DNA of 43,663 nt from Pseudomonas sp. GM80 (GTDB lineage: Bacteria > Pseudomonadota > Gammaproteobacteria > Pseudomonadales > Pseudomonadaceae). The translations under genes were made by a program, and so were the position numbers. Each line of letters begins with the position of its first letter. Within the stretch, counting starts at the first letter, position 1. The stretch is taken from contig NZ_AKJD01000077.1 of the NCBI RefSeq assembly GCF_000282515.1, positions 1 to 43,663 on the forward strand. Direction: 5' to 3'. The notes under the pieces are model-generated. The model made no database searches. It had not been told where the DNA came from and saw only the letters and a program-made list of their open reading frames with translations. Positions 1 to 8,689 of this stretch are shown piece after piece.

Positions 1-17
1 GTGCCGCAGCTCCTACA
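1..17. repeat. possible right edge of a REP-like repeat cut by the window
   Basis: The first bases end in GCAGCTCCTACA, the same 12 bases that close the right arm of the repeats at 28041-28106 and 34816-34845. The rest of the element would lie outside the window, so this rests on a short match only. The bases from 18 to 131 hold nothing recognisable beyond the leader of the antiporter gene. Confidence 0.4.
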
Positions 18-131
18 CATTGTTTTGCGGACATCAGTTGGGGCGTGTGCGACATAGGTGCAAACGCCAGACGCATGCTAAGCGGCTAATATGGCAGTTC
101 AACGCTGTCGATTGTCTGAGATTTTCGCTTT

Positions 132-1763
132 ATGCAAACTGCTTATACCGTCCTGATCCTGCTGATGCTGGTCAGCGTTTCGCGTCTGGTCGGACGGGTC
201 ATTCCGCTGCCGCTGCCTTTGGTGCAAATCGCCGCTGGCGCCTTGCTGGCGTGGCCGACGCTGGGTCTGCACGTCGCCCTCGACCCCGAACTCTTCCTGT
301 TTCTGTTCCTGCCGCCGCTGCTGTTTTCCGATGGCTGGCGCATGCCCAAACGCGAATTCTGGCATCTGCGCGGGCCGATTTTGACGCTGGCGGTCGGGTT
401 AGTGCTGTTCACCGTGGTCGGTGCCGGCTATTTCATTCACTGGTTATTGCCGGCGATTCCGTTGCCGGTGGCTTTCGCCCTGGCCGCTGTGCTGTCACCG
501 ACCGACGCCGTGGCGGTTTCGGCAATTTCGCAGAATCGCTTGCCGACGCCGCTGATGCACATCCTGCAGGGCGAGGCGTTGATGAACGATGCCTCGGGTC
601 TGGTGACGTTCAAGTTCGCTTTGGCCGCCGCGATCACCGGGGTGTTCTCGCTGACCAACGCCAGCCTGACCTTCGTCGTGGTGGCGCTCGGTGGTCTGGC
701 GGTCGGCGTGGCGTTGAGCTGGCTGGTCGGGCGTTTGCGTGCGTGGATGATCGCGCGCGGCTGGGACGATCCGGCGACCCACGTGGTGTTCATGTTGCTG
801 CTGCCGTTCGCTGCTTATGTATTGGCTGAACGCCTTGGCGTGTCGGGGATTCTTTCGGCGGTGGCGGCAGGGATGATGCAGAGCTGGCTCGACTTGTTGC
901 CACGCCAGACCAGCACCCGCCTGCTCAATCGCAGCGTCTGGTCACTGTTGGAATTCGCCTTCAACGGCTTGATTTTCCTGCTGCTTGGTCTGCAATTGCC
1001 GGACATCATCAAAGCCGTGGTCAGCCACGAACCGACGTTGTGGCCGACATTGTTCTATCGCTGCCTCGACGTCGTGGCGATTTTCCTCGCGTTGGTATTG
1101 CTGCGGTTTATCTGGGTGCAGAGCATCTGGCGTTTGTCGGTGTTGCTGCGGCGTTTGCGCGGTAAAGGCGAGCTGACTCAAGTGCCGACCGCGCGTTCCT
1201 GCTGGCTGCTGACCGTCGGCGGTGTGCGCGGAGCGGTGACGCTGGCGGGTGTGATGTCGGTGCCGATGCTGATGGGCTCGGAGGCATTTCCCGAGCGCGA
1301 TCTGCTGATCTTCATCGCCGCCGGGGTGATTCTGCTCTCGCTGATTTCGGCGTGCATCGCGCTGCCGCTGTTACTGCGCGGCATCGAAAAGAGCCCGGAC
1401 GACAAGCGCCGGCAGGAAGTGCGCGATGCCTGGCGCAAAACGGCTGAAGCAGCGATTCACTCTCTGGAAACTGAAGAGTTACCGCCGCAAGATGCTGCAC
1501 AAGCAGCGCTGGCGGCAGAGCTCAAGGCGCGGATCATGTCTGAATATCGCCATCAACTTGACGTGTTCAACGATTCCGCCGAAGCGCAGGCGATGGCGTT
1601 TCAGATGGATCTGCTGGAGCGGCGTTTACGTTTGAAGGCGCTGCGCGCGCAGCGCCTGGAACTCTATAGTCTCAGCCGTCATCACCAGATTGGTGATGAC
1701 GTGTTACGTGAAGTGTTGGGTGAACTTGATTTGAGCGAGGCAAATCTGGGACAGGTGAAATAA
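132..1763 (+). CDS. Na+/H+ antiporter, CPA1 family
   Basis: The 543-residue protein is predicted to be an inner-membrane monovalent cation/proton antiporter. About 12 hydrophobic segments fill residues 1-415. They include SPTDAV (122-127), the Asn152-Asp153 pair that marks electroneutral CPA1 exchangers, and a GGVRGAVTLAG motif typical of the family. A charged, probably cytoplasmic tail of about 125 residues follows and may be regulatory. The first in-frame ATG was taken as the start, since the hydrophobic segment begins at once. It is convergent with the peptidase gene at 1776, only 12 bases away. P. aeruginosa has a similar antiporter gene beside dapC, as recalled from memory. The family is clear; the ion preference (Na+, K+ or Li+) cannot be read from sequence. 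Confidence 0.9.
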   Translation: MQTAYTVLILLMLVSVSRLVGRVIPLPLPLVQIAAGALLAWPTLGLHVALDPELFLFLFLPPLLFSDGWRMPKREFWHLRGPILTLAVGLVLFTVVGAGYFIHWLLPAIPLPVAFALAAVLSPTDAVAVSAISQNRLPTPLMHILQGEALMNDASGLVTFKFALAAAITGVFSLTNASLTFVVVALGGLAVGVALSWLVGRLRAWMIARGWDDPATHVVFMLLLPFAAYVLAERLGVSGILSAVAAGMMQSWLDLLPRQTSTRLLNRSVWSLLEFAFNGLIFLLLGLQLPDIIKAVVSHEPTLWPTLFYRCLDVVAIFLALVLLRFIWVQSIWRLSVLLRRLRGKGELTQVPTARSCWLLTVGGVRGAVTLAGVMSVPMLMGSEAFPERDLLIFIAAGVILLSLISACIALPLLLRGIEKSPDDKRRQEVRDAWRKTAEAAIHSLETEELPPQDAAQAALAAELKARIMSEYRHQLDVFNDSAEAQAMAFQMDLLERRLRLKALRAQRLELYSLSRHHQIGDDVLREVLGELDLSEANLGQVK

Positions 1764-1767
1764 CCAG

Positions 1768-1786
1768 GCCCGGGTTTACACCGGGC
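1768..1786. terminator. hairpin between convergent antiporter and peptidase genes
   Basis: GCCCGG (1768-1773) can pair with CCGGGC (1781-1786) around a 7-base loop. It sits at the convergent gene ends and overlaps the last codons of the minus-strand peptidase gene. No T-tract follows on either strand, so terminator function is weakly supported. Confidence 0.35.
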
Positions 1787-2435
1787 AGGGGTAAGCCTTC
1801 GCCATGAAGGCTTTATCTTTTTCGCTGAGCTCCAGATTAAGAAAATTCTGAAAATCGCCTGTGGTCCAGGATTGGTAGATGACGTAGTGCATGATCGACT
1901 TGCGGTCGTAGTCCGAGCAAATGCTGTCTTCGGTGGCTGCCCGATCAAGATACTCACGGTGTAGCCATTGGCGCTTCCTGTTCGCCTCGTAGTTATCCTC
2001 ATCAGGATTATCGGTAATGCCGTGTCTTTCGTAGATGGCGGGCACATTCCATGGAATTGCGGCTGCCGGGTGGATCTGTTCGTGTTCCGCACCCAGCATA
2101 TGGCCGAACTCATGCATCACATTCGCGGCGAAATAACGCGCGTGAATGGCCGGGTGAGGCCAGAGCTGCATCGTCGCTGTATGGGTATTGAGTAATGCGT
2201 CAGTGCCAATATTGGACGAGAAAACGCCATCGTTGCTAAGTATGCGGATATCCCCCTCGACACCCTCAACGAAATCAAACTTCAAGTTGATGTGCGGCAA
2301 CCAATTGCTGGCTGCCGCGATGGTCGCGTCTTTGAACTCTTGCGTGCCATTGAGGAAGGCAATACGAAGAATACGGCCGGGAGTCCACAGTTTCGATGGA
2401 TTTTTTTTAGCCCACATCAGTAATGCACTCCACAC
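1776..2435 (-). CDS. astacin-like metzincin zinc peptidase (copy 1), 5' end probably frameshifted
   Basis: The open frame gives 219 residues from a GTG at 2435. It has the metzincin zinc site HEFGHMLGAEH (His108, Glu109, His112, His118) and the Met-turn SIMHY (180-184), so it is predicted to be an active zinc endopeptidase related to family M12. No signal peptide or membrane segment is seen. It is paralogous to the gene at 2513-3241 (shared SKLW...GR...IAF, GDIRI, LGTDALL-like, HEFGH and SIMH blocks) and follows it by about 30-80 bases, so the two are probably cotranscribed. The 5' end is problematic. The frame stays open upstream of the GTG and encodes residues resembling the paralogue (PVPDKF against QWPDDL). 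The only well-placed ATG (2480-2482, behind AAGGAAG) lies in another frame. An ATG at 2417 is an alternative start. Substrate and location are unknown. Confidence 0.75.
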   Translation of the reverse strand: MWSALLMWAKKNPSKLWTPGRILRIAFLNGTQEFKDATIAAASNWLPHINLKFDFVEGVEGDIRILSNDGVFSSNIGTDALLNTHTATMQLWPHPAIHARYFAANVMHEFGHMLGAEHEQIHPAAAIPWNVPAIYERHGITDNPDEDNYEANRKRQWLHREYLDRAATEDSICSDYDRKSIMHYVIYQSWTTGDFQNFLNLELSEKDKAFMAKAYPCPV

Positions 2436-2482
2436 GAATTTGTCTGGGACAGGGCGGGGGCGTAAGTTGAATTGGATAACAT
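2417..2482 (-). CDS. 21-codon ORF at the 5' end of peptidase copy 1 (displaced true start or leader peptide)
   Basis: An ATG at 2482 sits 7 bases after a good ribosome binding site (AAGGAAG). It opens a 21-codon frame that ends in TGA at 2417-2419, sharing its last base with an in-frame ATG of the peptidase (TGATG). Either this is the authentic gene start, thrown out of frame by loss of one base in the C5 tract at 2456-2460 (coding strand), or it is a leader ORF that delivers ribosomes to the ATG at 2417. Homology of the bypassed frame to the paralogue favours the first reading. Confidence 0.4.
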   Translation of the reverse strand: MLSNSTYAPALSQTNSCGVHY

Positions 2483-2512
2483 GGTTTAACTTCCTTGTTT
2501 TTGCGAGATTGC

Positions 2513-3241
2513 TTATTGGGGATAGAGCAAGCTCATCATCTTGATGTCTTTCTTGCTGATCTCGCGATTGATCGGGTTCTCCCAGTCGCCTAAAGTCAAA
2601 TCGTTAGATACCGGATGATGCATGATCGATTTACGGTCGTACTCGGTGTAAATCGCTTCGAGGGTGTTGAATGGCGTGAACAGGTTGAAGTCCACTTGCT
2701 CCGGGGTCAGCGGTCCCATCTCGCGGTTCTGGTAATAGTCGTACACTTTCGGTTTGTCCCACGGGATGTCGGCCTGCGGGTGCTGGTGTTCGTGCATGGC
2801 GCCCAGAGCATGGCCAAACTCGTGGGTGACAATGGTTTCAAAGTCTTCATGATCCGGTTTGACGCCCAGGTTCATCGTTGGCCAATCCGGATGAATCAGC
2901 AGCGCGTCTGTACCGAGCATGGAACTGTTGTAATTATTCTTTGTGGCGATGCGAATATCACCTTGCAGGTCATCGACAAACTCGAAACTCAGATTAACGT
3001 ACGGAATCCAGCGAACAGCTGCCTCCATGATTTTGCGTTTGTGATCAGGATCCACGTCGTCGATGAAGGCGATGGTCAGCGTTCGACCATTGGCCCACAG
3101 TTTTGAATAGTTGATCAGCGAGCGTTTGCGTCGACCGCCGCTGGCGGAAGTTACGTTCGCCGGATTCTCTTTAATGGCCGCCTCATAAGCAGCGAGATCA
3201 TCCGGCCACTGTAGGAGTTTGCAATCCTGGAGATCATTCAT
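2513..3241 (-). CDS. astacin-like metzincin zinc peptidase (copy 2)
   Basis: The 242-residue predicted zinc peptidase has HEFGHALGAMH (His140, Glu141, His144, His150) followed by the Met-turn SIMHH (205-209), the two signatures of the metzincin fold. The Met-turn and the Glu after the third His (HEHQHP) resemble astacins (M12A). Residues 1-45 are an N-terminal stretch without a signal peptide, so the protein is either cytoplasmic or exported by a system that needs no Sec signal. The start ATG is supported by an AAGAAGATAAAG purine stretch just upstream. It is the upstream gene of a two-gene unit with the paralogue at 1776-2435. Both genes look more A+T-rich than the housekeeping genes around them and interrupt an otherwise conserved gene order, which suggests acquisition. 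The substrate is unknown. Confidence 0.85.
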   Translation of the reverse strand: MNDLQDCKLLQWPDDLAAYEAAIKENPANVTSASGGRRKRSLINYSKLWANGRTLTIAFIDDVDPDHKRKIMEAAVRWIPYVNLSFEFVDDLQGDIRIATKNNYNSSMLGTDALLIHPDWPTMNLGVKPDHEDFETIVTHEFGHALGAMHEHQHPQADIPWDKPKVYDYYQNREMGPLTPEQVDFNLFTPFNTLEAIYTEYDRKSIMHHPVSNDLTLGDWENPINREISKKDIKMMSLLYPQ

Positions 3242-3374
3242 CTTTATCTTCTTCCCTGAAGTTGTACTTAATGTTGAATTTTATGCGATGAAATTCGCGA
3301 CTCAAGAGTAAGTCGTGAGGGCCGAAAGAGGGAGTGATCAGTTGTTTTGAAGTGTAACTTGCAAGCGCAAGTTG

Positions 3375-3397
3375 CCGTGCCAGATTGCCTGGCACGG
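3375..3397. terminator. hairpin downstream of dapC
   Basis: CCGTGCCAG (3375-3383) and CTGGCACGG (3389-3397) form a perfect 9-bp stem with a 5-base loop just beyond the dapC stop. A T4 run follows only on the plus strand, so for dapC this is a stem without a clear U-tract. The rest of 3242-3408 is the leader of peptidase copy 2. Confidence 0.45.
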
Positions 3398-3408
3398 TTT
3401 TCAGCTAT

Positions 3409-4608
3409 TTATTTCTGACGGGTAAAAAACGCGCGAATTCGTTCCGCCGCTTCAACACATTCAGCCAACGGCGCAACCAGCGCCATACGCACACGGCCGG
3501 CACCCGGATTAACGCCATCGACATCACGGGACAGATAAGAACCCGGCACCACAGTGACATGCTCTTGTTCGAACAAATCACGGCAGAACGCCGCGTCATC
3601 ACCGTTCACATTTGGCCACAGATAGAAGCTGCCATCCGGGCGTTGCACGTCCATCACCGGGCTGAGAATTTCCAGTACCGCGTCAAACTTCTCACGGTAC
3701 AGCGCACGGTTGGCGCGCACGTGTTCTTCGTCGTTCCACGCGGCAACGCTGGCCAGTTGCGTTTGTACTGGCATCGCGCAGCCGTGATAGGTGCGGTACA
3801 GCAGAAAGCCTTTGAGGATGTCGGCATCGCCAGCAACAAAACCGGAGCGCAGGCCTGGCAGGTTCGAGCGCTTGGACAGGCTGTGGAAGACCACGCAACG
3901 TTTGAAATCCTTGCGGCCCAGTTCAACGCAAGCGGTGAGCAGGCCGGGCGGTGGCGTTTGTTCGTCGAAGTACAGCTCGCTGTAGCACTCGTCCGCAGCA
4001 ATCACGAAATCGTATTCGTCGGCCAGAGCGATGAGTTTTTTCAGCACATCGACCGGGATCAGCGCACCGGTCGGGTTACCCGGCGAGCACAGGAACAGGA
4101 TCTGGCAGCGCTTCCAGATGTCCGGCGACACCGCGTCGAAATCCGGGTTGAAGCCGTTTTCGTCGAGGCATGGCAGGTAGTGCGGCTTGGCCCCGGCAAG
4201 GAACGCGGCGCCTTCATAGATTTGATAGAACGGGTTCGGGCTGACGACCAAAGCATCATCGCCGCGATTGACCACGGTCTGAGTGAAGGCGAACAGCGCT
4301 TCCCGGGTGCCGTTGACCGGCAGCACGTTGCGCGCCGGATCAATCCAGCCGCTCGGCACGCCAAAACGCCGCTCGCACCAGCCGGCGATGGCTTCGCGCA
4401 GGGCCGGGATGCCCAAGGTGGTCGGATAGACCGCCATCTGATCCAGACTGTTCGCCAGTGCTTCGGCGACAAAACCTGGCGAGCGGTGTTTCGGCTCGCC
4501 AATCGACAGGGCGATCGGGCGTTTGTCCGGGTTCGGCGTGACGGTGCCGAGCAGGGCACGGAGCTTCTCGAACGGGTAGGGCTGGAGCTGGTTCAGAGCG
4601 TTGTTCAT
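3409..4608 (-). CDS. dapC: succinyldiaminopimelate transaminase
   Basis: This PLP-dependent class I/II aminotransferase of 399 residues makes N-succinyl-LL-diaminopimelate from the keto acid and glutamate in the cytoplasm, on the way to lysine and meso-diaminopimelate. Visible fold-type I landmarks are SPGNPTG (175-181), ADECYSELY with the pyridine-binding Asp206, SLSKRSN with the Schiff-base Lys246, and the phosphate/substrate Arg of LPGLRSG (254). Length and N-terminus fit DapC. It lies downstream of glnD on the same strand, as in P. aeruginosa, but is separated from it by a 133-bp inverted repeat, so cotranscription may be incomplete. A general aminotransferase annotation is possible from sequence alone; the gene context supports dapC. 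Confidence 0.9.
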   Translation of the reverse strand: MNNALNQLQPYPFEKLRALLGTVTPNPDKRPIALSIGEPKHRSPGFVAEALANSLDQMAVYPTTLGIPALREAIAGWCERRFGVPSGWIDPARNVLPVNGTREALFAFTQTVVNRGDDALVVSPNPFYQIYEGAAFLAGAKPHYLPCLDENGFNPDFDAVSPDIWKRCQILFLCSPGNPTGALIPVDVLKKLIALADEYDFVIAADECYSELYFDEQTPPPGLLTACVELGRKDFKRCVVFHSLSKRSNLPGLRSGFVAGDADILKGFLLYRTYHGCAMPVQTQLASVAAWNDEEHVRANRALYREKFDAVLEILSPVMDVQRPDGSFYLWPNVNGDDAAFCRDLFEQEHVTVVPGSYLSRDVDGVNPGAGRVRMALVAPLAECVEAAERIRAFFTRQK

Positions 4609-4640
4609 TGGGGCCTCTTTAAGTGTGAAAGGGGAGCCAT

Positions 4641-4773
4641 TGTGGCGAGGGGATTTATCCCCGTTCGGCTGCGAAGCAGTCGTAAAACCTGTGCGCGCGG
4701 ACTTTCAGTCAAATCGCAGTGAATGGTTTTAGGGCCGCTACGCAGCCCAACGGGGATAAATCCCCTCGCCACA
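4641..4773. repeat. large imperfect inverted repeat (TGTGGCGAGGGG family) between glnD and dapC
   Basis: The left arm starts TGTGGCGAGGGGATTTATCC at 4641, and its near-perfect reverse complement ends at 4773. The arms match over about 48 bases with a handful of mismatches and enclose a roughly 37-base centre. It fills most of the glnD-dapC gap. Repeats with this sequence are common intergenic elements in P. fluorescens-type genomes (recalled). It could form a long hairpin in the glnD-dapC transcript, acting as a partial terminator or as a stabiliser of the glnD message. Confidence 0.85.
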
Positions 4774-4789
4774 GGGGAAATTCATTGAT

Positions 4790-7492
4790 TCAAATACTGA
4801 TACGCGAAAGCTTGATATCCGGTTCCTGATTGACGCTCAACTGCTCAACAATCGCGTCCTGCAAGCGGCTGCACAGCAGCGGATCGGAGAGCGGCTGGTT
4901 GTGCGCATCAGTGATAAAGAACACGTCTTCCACCCGCTCGCCCAAGGTCGCAATCTTGGCGTTCTGCAGCGACAGGTCGAACTCGAGGAAAATCCCGCCG
5001 ATCCGCGCCAGCAGGCCCGGTCGATCCGGTGCGGTCAACTCCAGCACAGTCACCGGGCGCTGCGCATCGTTGTGGATCGTCACTTGCGGTGCAAAGGCGA
5101 AATGCTTGAGCTGGCGCGGTACCCGGCGCTGAATGATCGTCGGGTAATCGTCGGGGTTGCGCAGCGCTTCGGTCAGGCCTTCACGGATCTGTTTGACCCG
5201 CGTCGGGTTGTCGCCGATGGACTCGCCCTCGTTATCGAGCACGATGTAAGTGTCGAGGGTGAACTGGCTGCTGGAGGTGATAACCCGCGCGTCATGAATG
5301 TTCAGGTTGAGCTGATCCATCGCCGCCACGGTCACCGCGAAGAAGTCGTGCTGGTCCGGTGCATAAATGAAGATCTGCGTGCCGCCCTCGAACTCGCGCT
5401 GGGTGGTTTCCTTGATCAACACCAGCGGCCCGCCATCGACCGGTTGCTGCAGGATCGCATCACTGTGCCAGGCCACGTCGCCAGCGGTATGGCGCAAGAA
5501 ATAGTCATCGCCCAACTGCGCCCACAACTGCTCGACATCGTCCGGGTCGGTGCCGCCGCGCACCAGAATATCCAGTGCGGCGCTCTGGGTCTGGCGGATC
5601 TGTTCTTCGCGATCGACCGGGTTTTCCAGGCCACGACGCAAAGCGCGCTTGGTTTCGGTGTAGAGCTGGCGCAACAGACTGGCGCGCCACGAATTCCACA
5701 GCGTCGGGTTGGTTGCGTTGATGTCGGCCACGGTCAGCACGTACAGATAGTCGAGGCGGGTTTCGTCGCCGACAGCCTGAGCGAAATCGTGGATCACCTG
5801 TGGATCGGACAAGTCCTTGCGTTGGGCGGTGGTCGACATCACCAGATGGTTCTGCACCAGCCAGACGATCAGGCGGCTGTCCCACACCGGCAACTGGTGG
5901 CGCTGGCAGAACGCTTCGGCATCGACCGCGCCGATCTCCGAGTGATCGCCATGCCGGCCCTTGCCGATGTCGTGGTACAGACCGGCCATGTAGATAAGTT
6001 CGGGTTTGGGCAGCTTGGCCATCAGCTTGGCGGCCAGCGGGAATTTTTCCGAGACCTGCGTGTACTGCAATTTGCGCAGGTGCTTGATCAGGTTCAGCGT
6101 GTGCGCATCGACGGTATAGATGTGGAACAGGTCGTGCTGCATTTGCCCGACGATAAAACCGAATTCCGGCAGATAACGCCCGAGAATGCCGTAACGGTTC
6201 ATACGGCGCAGGTTGCGGTGGATGCCGATCTTGCACTTGAACAGTTCGATGAACAGGCTGGTGTTGCGTATGTCGTTGCGGAAGTTGTCGTCGATCAGAT
6301 GACGGTGCTCGCGCAGCAGGCGAATGGTGTCGGCGCGCACGCCTTTGATTTCCGGCTGCTGGGCCATCAGCACGAAGATTTCGAGCATGGCGAATGGCGT
6401 GCGGCGGAATACGTTGTCGTTGCGCGCTTCGATATAGCCGTCATGCAGTTGAAAGCGTGCATTGATCGGCTGTGGCGGCGCTTCGTCTTCCGGCGCGAGG
6501 ATGACTTCTTCGAAGTGCTGGATGATCAGGTCGCTGAGCTGGGCAATGCTCATTACTACGCGGAAATACTGTTGCATGAAGTTTTCGACGGCCTGTTTGG
6601 CGTCGTCACCTTCAAACCCGAGCAGCCCGGCAATGGTGCGCTGATGGTCGAACAGCAAGCGGTCTTCGGAACGGCCCGCGAGCATGTGCAGGGCGTAACG
6701 CACTTTCCAGAGGAATTCCTGGGAGGAGGCGAGCAGGGCGTTTTCGCTCTCAACGAGGAAACCTTCGCCAGCGAGGGCGCGCAGGTTCAGCGTGCCGTAT
6801 TGGCGACGCGCAACCCACAGAATGGTCTGAATATCCCGCAGGCCGCCGGGCGAGCCTTTGACGTTGGGTTCCAGGTTGTATTCGGTGTCGTTGTATTTGT
6901 GGTGGCGGGCCTTTTGCTCGGCGCGTTTGGCCAGGAAGAATTCCTTGGCCGGCCACATGTGTGCGGTGCTGGTGACGTCGAGCATGCGCTGACGCAGACG
7001 CTCGGGGCCGCAAATGGTGCGGCTTTCCATCAGGTTGGTGACTACGGTCAGGTCGGCGCGGGCCTCTTGGGCGCATTCGTCGACCGAGCGAACGCTCTGA
7101 CCGACTTCCAGGCCGATGTCCCACAGCAAGGTGAGAAACCGTTCGATGGAATCGCGGAAAACTTCGTGGTCGGCGCTGTCCAGCAGGATCAGCAGGTCGA
7201 TGTCGGAATACGGGTGCAGCTCACCGCGGCCATAGCCGCCGACCGCGACCAGCGCGATGTCGGCGTCTTCGCTCCAGTTGAACTGCTCCCAGGCCTTTTG
7301 CAGGATGTTGTCGACGAACCAGGCACGGTCTTCGATCAGGCGGCGAATGTCGCGGCCTTGGCGAAAACGCGTGTCGAGAACCTCGCGAGCCTGACGGATC
7401 GCCTTCTTGAACGCCGCGATAGGACTCGCTTTCAAGGCCAGTTCAGCCTGGAACTGGCCGCGGTCGAAGAGTTCGGGATCCACCTGCGGCAT
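4790..7492 (-). CDS. glnD: bifunctional uridylyltransferase/uridylyl-removing enzyme GlnD
   Basis: The 900-residue cytoplasmic nitrogen sensor uridylylates PII when glutamine is low and deuridylylates it when glutamine is high. Domains in order: a pol-beta-type nucleotidyltransferase (GGYGRGEL 85-92, catalytic SDID with Asp97 and Asp99), a linker, an HD phosphohydrolase domain (VDAHT near 461, [12 protein letters not shown] 507-518) and two C-terminal ACT domains (about 705-785 and 816-895). All catalytic motifs are intact and the length is normal. It lies 41 bases after map on the same strand and upstream of dapC. Confidence 0.97.
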   Translation of the reverse strand: MPQVDPELFDRGQFQAELALKASPIAAFKKAIRQAREVLDTRFRQGRDIRRLIEDRAWFVDNILQKAWEQFNWSEDADIALVAVGGYGRGELHPYSDIDLLILLDSADHEVFRDSIERFLTLLWDIGLEVGQSVRSVDECAQEARADLTVVTNLMESRTICGPERLRQRMLDVTSTAHMWPAKEFFLAKRAEQKARHHKYNDTEYNLEPNVKGSPGGLRDIQTILWVARRQYGTLNLRALAGEGFLVESENALLASSQEFLWKVRYALHMLAGRSEDRLLFDHQRTIAGLLGFEGDDAKQAVENFMQQYFRVVMSIAQLSDLIIQHFEEVILAPEDEAPPQPINARFQLHDGYIEARNDNVFRRTPFAMLEIFVLMAQQPEIKGVRADTIRLLREHRHLIDDNFRNDIRNTSLFIELFKCKIGIHRNLRRMNRYGILGRYLPEFGFIVGQMQHDLFHIYTVDAHTLNLIKHLRKLQYTQVSEKFPLAAKLMAKLPKPELIYMAGLYHDIGKGRHGDHSEIGAVDAEAFCQRHQLPVWDSRLIVWLVQNHLVMSTTAQRKDLSDPQVIHDFAQAVGDETRLDYLYVLTVADINATNPTLWNSWRASLLRQLYTETKRALRRGLENPVDREEQIRQTQSAALDILVRGGTDPDDVEQLWAQLGDDYFLRHTAGDVAWHSDAILQQPVDGGPLVLIKETTQREFEGGTQIFIYAPDQHDFFAVTVAAMDQLNLNIHDARVITSSSQFTLDTYIVLDNEGESIGDNPTRVKQIREGLTEALRNPDDYPTIIQRRVPRQLKHFAFAPQVTIHNDAQRPVTVLELTAPDRPGLLARIGGIFLEFDLSLQNAKIATLGERVEDVFFITDAHNQPLSDPLLCSRLQDAIVEQLSVNQEPDIKLSRISI

Positions 7493-7533
7493 CGATTGGC
7501 TTTCCTTCTATAAGGCTGGGAGCGTTTGCTGGA

Positions 7534-8316
7534 TCAGGCCGAGATGCGCGCGATAGTGTCGTCGGCGCGCAGGGTGAAGATCTCGTAGCCGGTGTCGGTG
7601 ACCAGCAGGGTGTGTTCCCACTGTGCCGACAGCTTGCGGTCTTTGGTGATCGCGGTCCAACCGTCGCCCAATACTTTGGTGTCGGCCTTGCCCTGGTTGA
7701 TCATCGGCTCGATGGTAAAGGTCATGCCAGCCTTCAGCTCCATGCCGGTGCCGGCGCGGCCGTAGTGGAGGATCTGCGGCTCTTCGTGGAAAACCTTGCC
7801 GATACCGTGACCGCAGAATTCGCGGACCACCGAGAAGCCGTTCTTTTCAGCGTGCTTCTGGATGACTTCGCCGATGTCGCCGAGGCGGCAGCCAGGTTTG
7901 ACGATTTCGATCGCCTTGTACATGCATTCCTGGGTGATCTGCGACAGACGTTCAGCCCAGACCGGCACTTCGCCGACGTGGAACATGCGGCTGGTGTCGC
8001 CGTGGTAGCCGTCTTTGATCACGGTCACGTCGATGTTCAGGGTGTCGCCGTTTTTCAGCGGCTTGTCGTTCGGGATACCGTGGCAGACCACATGGTTGAT
8101 CGAAGTGCAGATCGACTTCGGGTAGCCCTTATAGTTGAGCGGGGCAGGGATGGCTTGCTGCACATTGACGATGTAGTCGTGGCAGATCTGGTTCAGCTCA
8201 TCGGTGGTAACGCCCGGTTTGACATGTTCGGCAATCATTTCCAGCACATCGGCGGCCAGTTTGCCGGCGACACGCATGCCAGCGATGTCCTCGGGGGTTT
8301 TGAGGTTGACGGTCAT
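7534..8316 (-). CDS. map: type I methionine aminopeptidase
   Basis: This enzyme removes the N-terminal Met from nascent proteins. The 260-residue form starts at the ATG at 8316, preceded by AGAGAGGG. The frame is open to 8595 upstream but that part has no family character. The five dinuclear-metal ligands are present: Asp96, Asp107, His170, Glu203 and Glu234, along with the substrate-contacting His79. There is no N-terminal zinc-finger extension, as expected for the bacterial type Ia form. It is divergent from rpsB, so protein synthesis and N-terminal processing share one 373-base intergenic region, and it probably heads a map-glnD-dapC unit. Confidence 0.96.
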   Translation of the reverse strand: MTVNLKTPEDIAGMRVAGKLAADVLEMIAEHVKPGVTTDELNQICHDYIVNVQQAIPAPLNYKGYPKSICTSINHVVCHGIPNDKPLKNGDTLNIDVTVIKDGYHGDTSRMFHVGEVPVWAERLSQITQECMYKAIEIVKPGCRLGDIGEVIQKHAEKNGFSVVREFCGHGIGKVFHEEPQILHYGRAGTGMELKAGMTFTIEPMINQGKADTKVLGDGWTAITKDRKLSAQWEHTLLVTDTGYEIFTLRADDTIARISA

Positions 8317-8520
8317 ACAGGCCCTCTCTGCGCTCGGCGGCGCTTGCTGATACGAATAGGGTGGCAGGTGTGCGTTTTGCGACCCTGAAAAACGCGATTC
8401 TAACAGACGCACGGCGCAAATCCGCGCCTGCGTGCATCGCTTCTCTCTATACAATGGTGCGTTCGAAGCCGATTCCAAGGGGGGTGCGCCCATGTCCTTG
8501 GTGCGAATACAGATTTCGGG

Positions 8521-8549
8521 TTCCGTTTCTGCGCACCCTGTGGTATAAA
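8521..8549 (+). promoter_or_regulatory. candidate rpsB promoter
   Basis: TATAAA (8544-8549) is a good -10 hexamer. The sequence 17 bases upstream (TTCCGT, 8521-8526) is a poor -35. Transcription would start near 8556, giving a leader of about 135 bases before the rpsB ATG. Confidence 0.5.
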
Positions 8550-8555
8550 ATGCGC

Positions 8556-8689
8556 CGCTTTCCGGGGATACCCCGAAAGGCTTAAATCCACACACGTGTC
8601 GACACGATGACCTGGGTGCTTTTGGCTATATGCCACTGGTTGGTCATTGGGATACGTGGAGGCCAAACCCGACTTATTAAGGAACTATC
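8556..8689 (+). promoter_or_regulatory. rpsB leader, probable S2 autoregulatory RNA element
   Basis: The leader opens with a hairpin (CGGGG-ATA-CCCCG within 8559-8579). It also contains GGGATACGTGGAGGC followed by AACCC (about 8648-8670), which closely resembles the conserved segment just upstream of E. coli rpsB that ribosomal protein S2 uses for feedback control in gamma-proteobacteria. The GGG and CCC could pair across the GTGGAGG segment. The assignment rests on recalled similarity, not on an alignment. Confidence 0.6.

Larger units (their letters stand above)
8317..8689. other. 373-base divergent control region, map / rpsB
   Basis: No gene is seen here. It contains the rpsB promoter and leader (entered separately). 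The map promoter is presumably also here, with a possible minus-strand -10 (TATAGA, about 8445-8450) and no convincing -35. A plus-strand TACAAT at 8450-8455 also lacks a matching -35. Confidence 0.6.

Noticed and set aside
20..829. Plus-strand open frame overlapping the antiporter gene
   Set aside because: Arg/Ala/Gly-rich product in an alternative frame of a clear membrane protein gene.
4901..7513. Very long plus-strand open frame opposite glnD
   Set aside because: It mirrors the glnD gene, which has all its motifs; long antisense frames are expected from strongly biased G+C-rich codons. The translated product has no recognisable domain.
8317..8595. Upstream extension of map to 8595
   Set aside because: The extra 93 residues match nothing in methionine aminopeptidases, and the ATG at 8316 has a good binding site.
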